This document shows positions 16,802 through 26,043 of a DNA stretch of 64,000 nt, piece after piece. Origin of the DNA: Winogradskyella jejuensis (GTDB lineage Bacteria; Bacteroidota; Bacteroidia; Flavobacteriales; Flavobacteriaceae). A program made the translations under genes and the position numbers. The stretch covers positions 1,488,001 to 1,552,000 of the forward strand of contig NZ_FQWS01000001.1 of assembly GCF_900129745.1 (NCBI RefSeq), written 5' to 3'. Each line of letters starts with the position of its first letter. The stretch's first letter is position 1. Under the pieces are notes generated by a model. That model was not told where the DNA came from and made no database searches. It saw only the letters and a list, made by a program, of their open reading frames with translations.

Positions 16802-16828
16802 AGTCTCCCTACGCGCACAAACAAAAAA

Positions 16829-16846
16829 GCTTCTCATTTGAGAAGC
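16829..16846. terminator. Bidirectional terminator after the secreted amylase
   Basis: Perfect stem GCTTCTC-ATTT-GAGAAGC with an A run before and a T run after, so it can act on either strand. It follows the minus-strand GH13 gene by 26 nt. Confidence 0.8.
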
Positions 16847-16871
16847 CTTTTTCTACTATATGAACTTGACA

Positions 16872-19784
16872 TTAAAGTTTAATAAGTTTTGAAGTGCTTA
16901 TTTGGTTACTTTCATTTTTCGCTCTTAAAATATAAACGCCAGTTTTTAAACTAGAAATGTCGAACGAATCTGAGCTATTAAAATAACCTTTATACCATTT
17001 TATTAACTTGCCTGATAAATCATAAATTTCTACATCAGATATATTTGAGTTTATTTGAAATGATGTATTCGCTGGATTAGGATAAATATTAAACGTATTA
17101 AATGATACATCATTAGTACTTAATGCAGCTACCGATTGGTTGCCAAAGATTCTAAATTGTCCAGCAGGCACAGTTATAGAAGTTGTAGAACCAGGCACAG
17201 TAGTTGCGCCGGTTTCGTCCATTAAATCATACCAAGTCGTAACTCCAGCTGTAAATCCTGGATCTATATTTTGAGATACAACATCGAAATTAGCGATAAT
17301 AAAAACATCATTAAGTTGCGTGTTTGGGAGGCTTGTATCAAATACTCGGATTGAAGGAGTAAAATCTGCAGAATTCGAGAAAATAGTATAATCGCCTTCA
17401 AAAACATCTTCAGTGGTTTTAAGAGCATTTAAGCGTGCCCAATCACTATAGATTTGCGAGCGCAATGCATCAGACAACCAGTTATTAGTCCATTGAGGTT
17501 GCGGTTTTGTATCTAATTTACAATCACCAGGAGCGGCATCACCTTCTGTATTTACCGTTCCATTTGTACAAGTAAATATTGAGTTTTCCATTCCTAATTC
17601 GCCAAAGTGCCATATCATCTTTGGTCCTGGAACCATTACAGAAACTGCACCTAAGGCAGACATTCTAGAAAGTGCTGTATTAAGGTCAGTGACATTATAA
17701 CCACCAAAATTTTTACCGTTGATAATGTTGTTATACATTAAACGCTCTTCGTCATGACTTTCAGGGTATCCGATAACTCTTGGACCATTAAAACCAGTTC
17801 TATCTTTATGTCCCATGCGTCTTATATCCTTATTTAAATCCTGTCCCATAGTAAGCTCGTTGTAAGGACCAGTCATTTTACCCCACATCATAACACCTTT
17901 ACCTTCATCAAGACGGTAATTTGCCCATTCTTTTTCTTCATTATCAGAACCTAAATGCTCAAAAATTGAATAGTGGTCTGGGTCAATTGCCCACAGATGG
18001 TCGATATATTCTTTTAAAACGTCTATTCGGTCTTGCTGGTAGTTTTGCGTACAACCAAAATCACCATCAAAAGTGCCATTTCCGCAGTTTTGTGTAAAGC
18101 CTTTTGTTAAATCCCAACGGTATCCATCTATTTTGTATTCTTCTATCCAGTAGGCAGTAACTTGCTTAACGTAATCTCTAGTTAATGTATTACTATGATC
18201 AAAATCACTACCAACATTAAAAGAATGCGTAGGAAAAATGTTAAAGTAAGGGTTTTCTGTTGATGGGCCACCCCAACCGTCGCCGTCTGGATCATCCATC
18301 CACATACGGACGAGAGGATTACGACCAAAAGCATGATTAAAAGCAATATCTAAGATAACGGCAATTCCATTTTGATGACAAACATCAACTAATTCCTTAA
18401 ATTTTTCTGGTGTGCCATAAAATTTATCTAGTGCCATGTGAAAGGCTGTATTGTAACCCCAACTTTCATTACCTTCAAACTCCATAACTGGCATTAATTC
18501 AATAGCATTGACTCCAAGATTTTTGAAATAATCTATCCTGTCTATTACATCTTGGTAATTTCTGTTAGCATCAAAATCTCTAACTAATAATTCATATACA
18601 ATAAGGTCTTCTTCTTTTGGTTTGTCAAAGTTCGTCACAACCCAATTGTAAGGTGTTTGTCCTGTTTGTAAAACTGTTACTTCGCGTTCTTGTCCAGTTG
18701 GATATGTAGGGAGACTAGGATAGCTTGAGGCAGGAATAAATGGGTCATCAAATGGAGATAATACAAGCGTCGAATAAGGATCTGCAGCTTTAACTAATAC
18801 TGGAGAGCCACTAATAGGAGTGGTGTCGTAAACCCAATATTGATAAGTTTCAATTTGTCCTGAGGTAAGTCCTGTAATCTCTAACCAATATTTACCAGTA
18901 ACAGGATCCCGTTTCATAACATCAGATGACTGAGGTTGGTAATTATTAAAACTACCAGCCACTTCTACAAAATCTTTATTAGGTGCGGTAAGAACTAATG
19001 TAGCTTTAGTTGCGTCAGTAGCATAGTAATTAATCCCATCGACTAGACCTGCTGGTAGAGCTTCTTCAATAACAGTAGGACTTACAATAACTTGAAAACT
19101 GTCAACTACACTAATATCATCATTAGCTCCCGATAGATTTCCAGTAAAGGTTACTATGCCTCCACTTGTAATATTTGTTATAGTGTCCGAGCATCTAGGG
19201 AAGCCACAATTTCCGCTGAGATTTGTGTTATCAGAAGTTCCAGTAAAAGAAATATCATATGTTACCCCAAATTGGGTATTTCCTTCGTATTCGACTTCCG
19301 TCTGAATAAATAAATCATCCCCTGAGTTAAGTAAAACAGGTGTCTGAGAAGGATTGATGAATACTATATTACTAATTCCTAAATCTTTGAAGTTATCGCC
19401 ACTTTGATTACTCCCATCTTGAGATTTTATAAGGAAACCTATTGTTGCAATATCAGTATTGCTAAAAAAATCGGTTGGTATGCCAAAGTTAAAAGAATAC
19501 GTACCGTCGCCATTGTTGGTAAATTTTGCAGTTTCAGGAGAATTACTAAAGTCTGTTCCAGTAGCTGTAGGGTTGTTTATCTGAGTACCATCATCGGTGA
19601 TATGCCAAGCCCATAAATAGATGTCGGATACACTCCATTCCGTAACTGGATTGAACCCAGAAATAGTTAAAGTAACGTTAGTATCTGTTTCTTCAAAAAA
19701 TTCTGGAGACCATGTAAAGGTTTGTCCAAAGCTTGATAGGGTTGAAGCAGATAGTAGTACAATTAGAAGTAACAATTTTTTCAT
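16872..19784 (-). CDS. T9SS-secreted GH13 alpha-amylase-family enzyme
   Basis: A 970-residue exported alpha-glucan hydrolase. A Sec signal (MKKLLLLIVLLSASTLSSFGQ) is followed by beta-rich N-terminal modules and a CBM48-like region (about 250-340, with VEVAGSFNNYQ). The GH13 barrel begins near residue 395. Catalytic residues are visible: nucleophile Asp558 (DGYRWDLT), acid/base Glu609 (SIFEHLG) and Asp678 (PESHDEER). The C-terminal 75 residues (IYPNPANTSFQI...ILRAKNESN) form a T9SS sorting domain, so it acts outside the cell on starch or related glucans. The start at 19784 is chosen for the signal peptide; an upstream in-frame ATG lies inside a terminator-like hairpin. It is the fourth gene after susC-susD-susE, but the hairpin at 19.8 kb separates it. 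Confidence 0.92.
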   Translation of the reverse strand: MKKLLLLIVLLSASTLSSFGQTFTWSPEFFEETDTNVTLTISGFNPVTEWSVSDIYLWAWHITDDGTQINNPTATGTDFSNSPETAKFTNNGDGTYSFNFGIPTDFFSNTDIATIGFLIKSQDGSNQSGDNFKDLGISNIVFINPSQTPVLLNSGDDLFIQTEVEYEGNTQFGVTYDISFTGTSDNTNLSGNCGFPRCSDTITNITSGGIVTFTGNLSGANDDISVVDSFQVIVSPTVIEEALPAGLVDGINYYATDATKATLVLTAPNKDFVEVAGSFNNYQPQSSDVMKRDPVTGKYWLEITGLTSGQIETYQYWVYDTTPISGSPVLVKAADPYSTLVLSPFDDPFIPASSYPSLPTYPTGQEREVTVLQTGQTPYNWVVTNFDKPKEEDLIVYELLVRDFDANRNYQDVIDRIDYFKNLGVNAIELMPVMEFEGNESWGYNTAFHMALDKFYGTPEKFKELVDVCHQNGIAVILDIAFNHAFGRNPLVRMWMDDPDGDGWGGPSTENPYFNIFPTHSFNVGSDFDHSNTLTRDYVKQVTAYWIEEYKIDGYRWDLTKGFTQNCGNGTFDGDFGCTQNYQQDRIDVLKEYIDHLWAIDPDHYSIFEHLGSDNEEKEWANYRLDEGKGVMMWGKMTGPYNELTMGQDLNKDIRRMGHKDRTGFNGPRVIGYPESHDEERLMYNNIINGKNFGGYNVTDLNTALSRMSALGAVSVMVPGPKMIWHFGELGMENSIFTCTNGTVNTEGDAAPGDCKLDTKPQPQWTNNWLSDALRSQIYSDWARLNALKTTEDVFEGDYTIFSNSADFTPSIRVFDTSLPNTQLNDVFIIANFDVVSQNIDPGFTAGVTTWYDLMDETGATTVPGSTTSITVPAGQFRIFGNQSVAALSTNDVSFNTFNIYPNPANTSFQINSNISDVEIYDLSGKLIKWYKGYFNSSDSFDISSLKTGVYILRAKNESNQISTSKLIKL

Positions 19785-19799
19785 TTTCAATTTTTTAAA

Positions 19800-19830
19800 A
19801 GAAAAGGCTATGATTATCATAGCCTTTTCT
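19800..19830 (-). terminator. Strong hairpin/terminator between susE and the secreted amylase
   Basis: A 14-bp perfect inverted repeat (AGAAAAGGCTATGA / TCATAGCCTTTTCT) with a 3-nt loop. On the minus strand it ends in CCTTTTCTTTT. It lies 42 nt after the susE stop and 15 nt before the amylase ATG, so it may lower read-through into the amylase gene. Confidence 0.8.
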
Positions 19831-19872
19831 GAATTCAATTATATTACATAATTAGTTCTAATACTTCAACTA

Positions 19873-21060
19873 TTATTCTAATGTAATAGTTAGATTAACA
19901 GTATCAATGGTTGTATAATACTGACCAGACTCTCCAACAAATCTAAAATTCAAGTCTCCATCTTCTGCATTTTCTAATTTAGAATCAATAGTATACCCTG
20001 CATCCGCAAATGAAGGATAGTTTTCTCCACTACCCCAGTCGTTATTAACAGTAAAGAATCTAAAATTAGCATCGCCATCGGTTGTATAATTAACCCAACC
20101 AGCATATACACCATCACCTTCGCACATTAATTGTACTGGTGTAGCCCAATCCCAACCAGCATCAGTAAGTCCAGCACCAACTGCCCAATATTGGTCTAAG
20201 TCACATTCTCCTTGAGGAGTAGGGCTATCCAAAGTAATTGTAAGATTATTAGCATCAATTGTTAAGAAATACTTTCCTGACGGTCCTGTAAATAAAAAGT
20301 TATTGTCACCATCCATAGCATCTTCGAACATTGGGTCTATAGTATAACCTTGGTCTATAAATCCAGGATAATTTATTCCAGAGCCCCAATCGTTATCTGT
20401 TGTAAAGAATCTAAAGTTGCCATCTCCATCTACATTATTAATTAAATCAACATTAACAGTATAAACATTTGTACCAGAGCATAATGCAGCCTGTGGAGTA
20501 CCCCAGTCCCATCCTGCAAATTTGACTCCTGCTCCAACCATAAAATATTGATCAAAATCACATACAGCTGGTGCAGAGCCTGAATCTTCTGGTAGTACCA
20601 CTGTTAATGCTGAAGCTGGAGAGAAGCTTTCTAGTCCGTTGTCACCAACAACTGCACGAAGTCTAAAGTTAATTGCGCCAGTGTTAGGTATATCAGTAGT
20701 TGATGGGTCAGCATCAAGACCAGCTTCTTCAGCAAAAGAAAGCATTTCGCCAATTGTAATAGCTATTTCGTTACCCGAAGTTGCCCCTACAACTTCTGCG
20801 TCTGAAAAATCTCCTGTTATAGATTTTTGTAATTGATAAGTGATATTAGTTGGTACATCAAAGTCTGCATTGCTCCATGTGAAACGTTCGGCTAAATTAT
20901 TTGCCGCTTGCGGGATTAGAATATATTCTGCTTGAAATGAATTAGTAAAAACTAAATCTTGAGCCTCTTGAGCAACAAATTCTAATTCATTATCTTCTTC
21001 ACATGCTGTAAAAGATAATACAGCAATAAAGGTTAATAGTATAAATTTTATTTTTTTCAT
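19873..21060 (-). CDS. susE: SusE/SusF-like starch-binding surface lipoprotein
   Basis: A 395-residue lipoprotein with lipobox SFTAC (Cys20). After a SusE-type N-terminal domain (about 25-155) come two tandem homologous modules, residues 167-278 and 286-395. Each has a CDxDQY(F/W)xVGAG(V/L) start, a GWDW(G/A)TP motif, NFRFFT.NDWGSG and a closing LTITL strand. These match the starch-binding modules of SusE/SusF, surface lipoproteins that hold glucan chains near the SusC/SusD transporter. The aromatic residues in GWDW and NDWGSG are candidate sugar platforms. It follows susD by 20 nt in the same operon. Confidence 0.88.
   Translation of the reverse strand: MKKIKFILLTFIAVLSFTACEEDNELEFVAQEAQDLVFTNSFQAEYILIPQAANNLAERFTWSNADFDVPTNITYQLQKSITGDFSDAEVVGATSGNEIAITIGEMLSFAEEAGLDADPSTTDIPNTGAINFRLRAVVGDNGLESFSPASALTVVLPEDSGSAPAVCDFDQYFMVGAGVKFAGWDWGTPQAALCSGTNVYTVNVDLINNVDGDGNFRFFTTDNDWGSGINYPGFIDQGYTIDPMFEDAMDGDNNFLFTGPSGKYFLTIDANNLTITLDSPTPQGECDLDQYWAVGAGLTDAGWDWATPVQLMCEGDGVYAGWVNYTTDGDANFRFFTVNNDWGSGENYPSFADAGYTIDSKLENAEDGDLNFRFVGESGQYYTTIDTVNLTITLE
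19876..20562 (-). repeat. Two tandem starch-binding modules within SusE
   Basis: Two units of about 110 residues share the order CDxDQY, GWDWxTP, GDxNFRFFT, NDWGSG, GYTID and LTITL. They appear to be an internal duplication. Confidence 0.85.
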
Positions 21061-21080
21061 TTTGTGTTATTTTAGTGTTA

Positions 21081-22643
21081 TTAGAAACCAGGATTTTGAG
21101 TTAAGTTAGGATTAGACTGTATAGCTGTTACAGGTATAGGAAAGAGTTTGTAATCATCAGATATAGCAGTTCCATTAGGTGAACCTCCTTTCCAAGGCCA
21201 CAAATAGCTTCCTCCTGTAAACATATTAAAACGAATTAAATCAGATCTTCTGTGACCTTCTAAGTTTAATTCTCTACCTCTTTCGTCTATAATAAGATCT
21301 AAAGTTAGTTCTCCCATACCAATCGGATCTGCAAAAGACCTAGTTCTTACTTGATTAACATAACTAAGTGCATCTGCCATGGTTGTGTTAGCAGCTCCTC
21401 TTAACGCTAACTCAGCATAAATTAAATAAGCGTCAGCTAACCTGTAGAAAGGAAAGTCTGTTGCAGAAAAATCTACAGGGTTACCACTTCCGTCAGAGAA
21501 AGTGTTTCTGAATTTTATAGAAGGAAAACCATCTGTCCATGTTCTATAGTCAGTCATTGTGTAATTATGACCATCAGTCCAAAATAAACTAGCTCTCATA
21601 TCATTTGAAGCTTCTAATTCAGCAGCACTGTTACCAAATAATCCATACCAAGCTTCAGTCGCTCTATGGCCTGTCCAACCCTGAGCTGCACCAAATTGAG
21701 AAAGAGGCATTGTATCAGCACTTAGATTTCCATTTACGAGGTAAGTTGTATTACCAAAGCTTTGACTTGTAAGGGACTCTGCTATTAACGGAAATATGAT
21801 TTCAGGGGATGCGTCATTGTCAGCTGAGAATAATCTAATAAAATTATCATCAAGAGAGTAGCCGCCTTCATTGATTACTTTGTTAACATATATAGCAGCA
21901 TCATCCCATCTAGGCGTTCCTGTGTAAACTTCGGCATTTAGATACAGCTTAGTTAACAACATATCAACTACATATCGATTTGCTCTTCCATAATTACTGG
22001 TTGTTCTTATTACTGGCTCAATTGCCAATAATTCTGACTCAACGTAATCAAATAATTCTTGACGAGATGATTCTGGTAATAATTCTGATTGTCCGAAGTT
22101 TTCGTCTGTAGCAAGTACACCTTTACCAAAAACATCAATAATATTGTAATAAGCAAGGGCTCTTAAAAAACGGGTTTCGGCTACAATATTCTCTTCATCA
22201 GGAAAATCCGCGGTCTGTAAAACTTGCAAGAAGTTATTACATTGTGGAATTGTAAAATAAGCTCTGTCGTAAAACAATCTAAAAAACTTGTTATTTCTAT
22301 CCCAATTAGAAGTAGTTGTTAATTGGTCAAGACCGTCATCACCCCATCTATTCTTCATACCATCGGCTGTAAAGTCTTGTAAGTTAATAATAGCTCTTAA
22401 AAAAGCCCCTTCACCAGCATCTGGGCTTACAATATCCGAACTAGCAGGTCCACTAGGTCCTGTTAACGCAAATGAAGCGTATAGTCTTGAGACTAATCCT
22501 TCAACTGCGTTAGGATCTGACGCAAGTAATTCTTCAAGTGACAACTCAACAATCGGAGCTGTCTCAAGGTCATCGCTACAGGAGTTTATCCCTAGCAAAA
22601 TGACGCATAGTAAAATTAAAATTCTGTTTTTTTTCATAGTCAT
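21081..22643 (-). CDS. susD: SusD/RagB-family glycan-binding surface lipoprotein
   Basis: A 520-residue SusD homologue with lipobox GINSC (Cys22). TPR-like helical segments (for example ETRFLRALAYYNIIDVFG and LAYIYAELALRG-like repeats) and the C-terminal NPNLTQNPGF ending are typical of RagB/SusD proteins. SusD forms the lid on the SusC transporter and binds alpha-glucan helices. It lies 5 nt after susC and upstream of susE. The start may be either this ATG or the one 6 nt downstream (MTMKK versus MKK); both keep the signal peptide. The alpha-glucan substrate is inferred from the neighbours. Confidence 0.93.
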   Translation of the reverse strand: MTMKKNRILILLCVILLGINSCSDDLETAPIVELSLEELLASDPNAVEGLVSRLYASFALTGPSGPASSDIVSPDAGEGAFLRAIINLQDFTADGMKNRWGDDGLDQLTTTSNWDRNNKFFRLFYDRAYFTIPQCNNFLQVLQTADFPDEENIVAETRFLRALAYYNIIDVFGKGVLATDENFGQSELLPESSRQELFDYVESELLAIEPVIRTTSNYGRANRYVVDMLLTKLYLNAEVYTGTPRWDDAAIYVNKVINEGGYSLDDNFIRLFSADNDASPEIIFPLIAESLTSQSFGNTTYLVNGNLSADTMPLSQFGAAQGWTGHRATEAWYGLFGNSAAELEASNDMRASLFWTDGHNYTMTDYRTWTDGFPSIKFRNTFSDGSGNPVDFSATDFPFYRLADAYLIYAELALRGAANTTMADALSYVNQVRTRSFADPIGMGELTLDLIIDERGRELNLEGHRRSDLIRFNMFTGGSYLWPWKGGSPNGTAISDDYKLFPIPVTAIQSNPNLTQNPGF

Positions 22644-22648
22644 TTTTT

Positions 22649-25600
22649 TTAAAAGTCAAAGTTAAGTCCTAAAGTATAAGCTGTAGGTCTTGGATAAAAA
22701 TTACCATCAATACCACCAAAATTTTCAGGATCTTGTCCAGAATAATCAGTTATTATAAATGGATTTTGAACAGCACCGTAAACACGTACTGAGCCATTTT
22801 TAATTAAATTATCAAATCTATATCCTAATGCAATATTATCACATCTTAAAAAAGAGGCATCTTCTAAATAGAAATCTGAGAATTGGATATTACCATTAAC
22901 ATCAGAAATTACTGGATTAGCTGAACCATCGAAGAAGTTGAGAACATTGGTTAGGTTATTTTGACTAGACAGTACGGCACTTTCTGTAAAGCCTAGGTTT
23001 AATTGTGCTAAATTATAGACATTACCTCCAACTTGTCCTCTGAATCCTGAACTAAAATCCCAATTCTTGTAATTAAAGTTAATACCAAAACCAAAAGTCC
23101 AGTTGGGAGCAATTTGCTTATAGTAGCGATCATTATCGTCTATAATATTATCTCCATTTAAATCTACAAATGCATTTGGTATAGGATTTCCTGCCGAGTC
23201 ATAGACTTGTCTAAAAACATAGGCACTTCCTGCTTGTTGACCTACAGCATGTCTAAATAAATCACTACCAGTACCTCTTAAACTACCGCCAGCATTGATT
23301 TCGGTTAGGCCATTAAGATTAGTAACTTCGGTTTTGTTGTAAGATAAATTAGTATTAACACTCAAGTTAAAATTGTCTGTAGTTATAGGATTTACGTTTA
23401 GATTAAGTTCAAAACCTTCACTTTCAGTCTCTCCCACATTATCAATAAAAGCGTTGGTAAGTGCTTGTCCTGGAGGTACAGGTGTTGTAGCTAATAAATC
23501 AGTTGTATTTCTTTTATAAATATCAAAAGTACCCGTTACTAACCTATTACTAAAGAATGAGAAATCTAAACCTAAATTGTAAGTGGTTGTTTTTTCCCAG
23601 GTTAAATCTGGATTAAATGGCTGTGCGGAGTATAAAGACGAATTTGGCAAATACTGACTATTAGCATCACCTGCTAAGAACAATGGAATTGACGGGTAGA
23701 ATCCAACAGATCCTGTAATGTCTTGTTGTCCCGTTTCTCCCCAACTAACTCTTAATTTTAAGTCATTAACAAATTCTGAATCTTTAAGAAATGATTCTTC
23801 ATGTATTTGCCAAGCAAGAGCAGCAGCAGGGAAATAGCCCCAACGGTTGTCTTCTGTAAAAAGTGAAGACCCATCTGCTCTGAAGGAAGCTGTTAACAAA
23901 TAACGGTCGCCCAAGCTAAGATTTCCTCTAACGAAGTAAGATTGAAGGTTAAGAACATTTAAGTATCTATTATTTGGGTTAGCAAGATTGAAAAAAGGTT
24001 CTCTAACACCTGTATTCAAATTGTACTGAGAACGTCTTTGGTATCCATCATTTTTAAAATTTTGATATGAGTAACCAGTTTGAACATCAAAATTGTTAAT
24101 AAAGCCTGAGTCGAAAATCTTCTTGTATTGTAGATAAGCATCAAACGTTGTGTTGGTAATCCTTTGATTTTCTTCAAAATTGACACCAGGATTAAATAAA
24201 AAGTTAGTGTCAATAGAATTTAAGTCATTATTAGTAGCATCAAACCTATATGTTTCAAATGCGTTATTAGCAAACCTTTCTAAGATATTAGCATCAGAAG
24301 CATCTAAACCAAAATTAACAACAGCATTTAATTCTGGTAAGAAAGGCATTGTGTAATCAAATTCTATATTCCCCAAAAATCTTCTAACATTTTCAGGACG
24401 CTCTCTTTGCTCTAATCTAGCAAGAGGGTTTGCCTGAATTATTCTTCTAAATCCTTGATTAGGGAAGTTAGTAGGGTCAGCAACGTCATCAAACGTTGTT
24501 AAGTAATAGCCTCCAAATCTGTTATTTGAAGAAAAGTCATATACTGGTTTTGTTGGGTCAAAAGATAAGGCTTCTCCTATAGCTCCACCAGCATCAATAG
24601 CATTTTTAAATGCAAAAATAGTTTTAGCATTAAAATCTATCTTCAGATTATCATTTAAGAGTGTTGGAGTTAGTTTTGCAGATAAAGTTACTCTTTCGTA
24701 ATTGTCATTTATTACTATACCTTCTGCTCTACTTAAACCTACAGATGCTCTAAATGGAATCTTATCAAATAAATTTGCTCTCGCACTAAAATTATGATTA
24801 AAACTGTTAGCAGTTCTTAATATAGCATCTCTCCAATCAGTATTATAAATATCTCTTCCATTTAAAGTTTGAGATACAGGCTGATTAGCATTTACACTTC
24901 CAGTTGGAACACCTAATTGTCCTGCTCTACCAGGATGAAATTGTTGTATAAAGCGTGTATACTCTTCACCATTCATGACATCTAGACCGTCGCCAGCAGA
25001 ACTAATTGTGTAATCTGTAGAGTAATTAAATTTTACACCACTAGATGTACCTTTTTTTGTGGTAATGATAATGACACCATTAGAGGCTCGAGATCCATAT
25101 ATAGCTGTAGCGGAAGCATCTTTTAAAATAGAAAAACTCTCAACGTCATTAGGGTTTACTAATGTTAATGGGTTAGATACACCCGCAGGATTATCATTTC
25201 CAATCGGTACACCGTCAATTACAATTAAAGGATTATTCTGTGCATTAAGGGATGAACCACCACGTATTCTGATGTTTGGAGCAGAATCAGGAGAACCACC
25301 ATTATTAGTAATTCTTACACCAGCGGCTTTACCGTTCAATAGTTGATCCGTTGAGACAATAGATCCTCTATTAAAATCTTTGGTAGAAACCACATCTACA
25401 GAACCTGTTGCGTCTTCTTTCTTTACAGACCCATAACCTATAAGTACAATCTCATCTAGTTGTGCTGCGTCTTCTTGCATCACAACGTCGATAGTTGATT
25501 GGCCATTGTAAACTATTTCTTGGTTAACAAAACCAACATAAGAAAAAACCAGAACGTCTCCATTGTTTACTTCAATAGAATATTTACCATCAAAATCTGA

Positions 25601-25759
25601 GGAAGTACCTGTGGTTGTTCCCTTAATAATGACATTTACTCCAGGTAATGGCATTGAGTTAGATCCATCCGTTATTGTTCCTGTAATAGTAGTTTGTGCA
25701 AATAGTGTTGCAGGTACTAGAAAAAGACATAACAAAATGGCATTTAAAAATGTTTTCAT
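22649..25759 (-). CDS. susC: SusC/RagA-family TonB-dependent outer-membrane glucan transporter
   Basis: A 1036-residue outer-membrane transporter. It has a signal peptide (MKTFLNAILLCLFLVPATLFAQ) and then a carboxypeptidase regulatory-like domain (about 23-105, with GTITDGSNSMPLPGVNVIIKG). A TonB-box-like DEIVLIGYGSVKK and the plug (about 115-230, with RIRGGSSLNAQNNPL and YGSRASNGVI) precede the 22-strand barrel, which ends in FDF. It imports oligosaccharides together with SusD using TonB energy. It is the first gene of the minus-strand operon. The likely LacI operator lies 111-128 nt upstream of its ATG. Confidence 0.95.
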   Translation of the reverse strand: MKTFLNAILLCLFLVPATLFAQTTITGTITDGSNSMPLPGVNVIIKGTTTGTSSDFDGKYSIEVNNGDVLVFSYVGFVNQEIVYNGQSTIDVVMQEDAAQLDEIVLIGYGSVKKEDATGSVDVVSTKDFNRGSIVSTDQLLNGKAAGVRITNNGGSPDSAPNIRIRGGSSLNAQNNPLIVIDGVPIGNDNPAGVSNPLTLVNPNDVESFSILKDASATAIYGSRASNGVIIITTKKGTSSGVKFNYSTDYTISSAGDGLDVMNGEEYTRFIQQFHPGRAGQLGVPTGSVNANQPVSQTLNGRDIYNTDWRDAILRTANSFNHNFSARANLFDKIPFRASVGLSRAEGIVINDNYERVTLSAKLTPTLLNDNLKIDFNAKTIFAFKNAIDAGGAIGEALSFDPTKPVYDFSSNNRFGGYYLTTFDDVADPTNFPNQGFRRIIQANPLARLEQRERPENVRRFLGNIEFDYTMPFLPELNAVVNFGLDASDANILERFANNAFETYRFDATNNDLNSIDTNFLFNPGVNFEENQRITNTTFDAYLQYKKIFDSGFINNFDVQTGYSYQNFKNDGYQRRSQYNLNTGVREPFFNLANPNNRYLNVLNLQSYFVRGNLSLGDRYLLTASFRADGSSLFTEDNRWGYFPAAALAWQIHEESFLKDSEFVNDLKLRVSWGETGQQDITGSVGFYPSIPLFLAGDANSQYLPNSSLYSAQPFNPDLTWEKTTTYNLGLDFSFFSNRLVTGTFDIYKRNTTDLLATTPVPPGQALTNAFIDNVGETESEGFELNLNVNPITTDNFNLSVNTNLSYNKTEVTNLNGLTEINAGGSLRGTGSDLFRHAVGQQAGSAYVFRQVYDSAGNPIPNAFVDLNGDNIIDDNDRYYKQIAPNWTFGFGINFNYKNWDFSSGFRGQVGGNVYNLAQLNLGFTESAVLSSQNNLTNVLNFFDGSANPVISDVNGNIQFSDFYLEDASFLRCDNIALGYRFDNLIKNGSVRVYGAVQNPFIITDYSGQDPENFGGIDGNFYPRPTAYTLGLNFDF

Positions 25760-26043
25760 AAATTATTTTTAAGTTAATTGCTTTAGTTAATTTTAACCAT
25801 ATTTTCACTTCTCGGGTTAAATTTATGTAAATTTAGAGTGTCGTATGTGTTAAAAAACATGACTTCCGTCACGAAAACGTTTTCGTGTTAAAAACTTTTT
25901 AAGAAACATTAACAAAGTCTATAATTTCGCAAAAAAATACGGATTTCGCAAAAGGATGAATGTTAAATTACGATGTTTGTATTCTAAGGAAAAGAATTTA
26001 TAAGCTCGATCCTAATAAATTTTAAAGTTTTAAATTAAAATTG
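25760..26043. promoter_or_regulatory. Divergent regulatory region between susC and lacI-type regulator
   Basis: This 284-bp gap separates the two arms of the glucan locus. It contains the palindrome at 25870-25887 and two direct repeats ATTTCGCAAAA at 25924-25934 and 25943-25953, whose starts are 19 bp apart. I found no full TTG-N19-TAnnTTTG promoter on either strand, so the promoters are not assigned. Confidence 0.6.
25870..25887. promoter_or_regulatory. Probable LacI-family operator (18-bp perfect palindrome)
   Basis: CACGAAAACGTTTTCGTG is its own reverse complement with a central CG, the usual form of LacI/GalR-family sites. It lies between susC and the LacI-type regulator gene. Confidence 0.75.

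Noticed and set aside
16625..16860. Integrated mobile element at tRNA-Leu
   Set aside because: There is no integrase or cargo next to it; only terminators, a short repeat and a partial tRNA-like copy are present.
24016..25772. Several open frames on both strands inside susC
   Set aside because: They are shadows of the long TonB-transporter frame; composition follows that gene.
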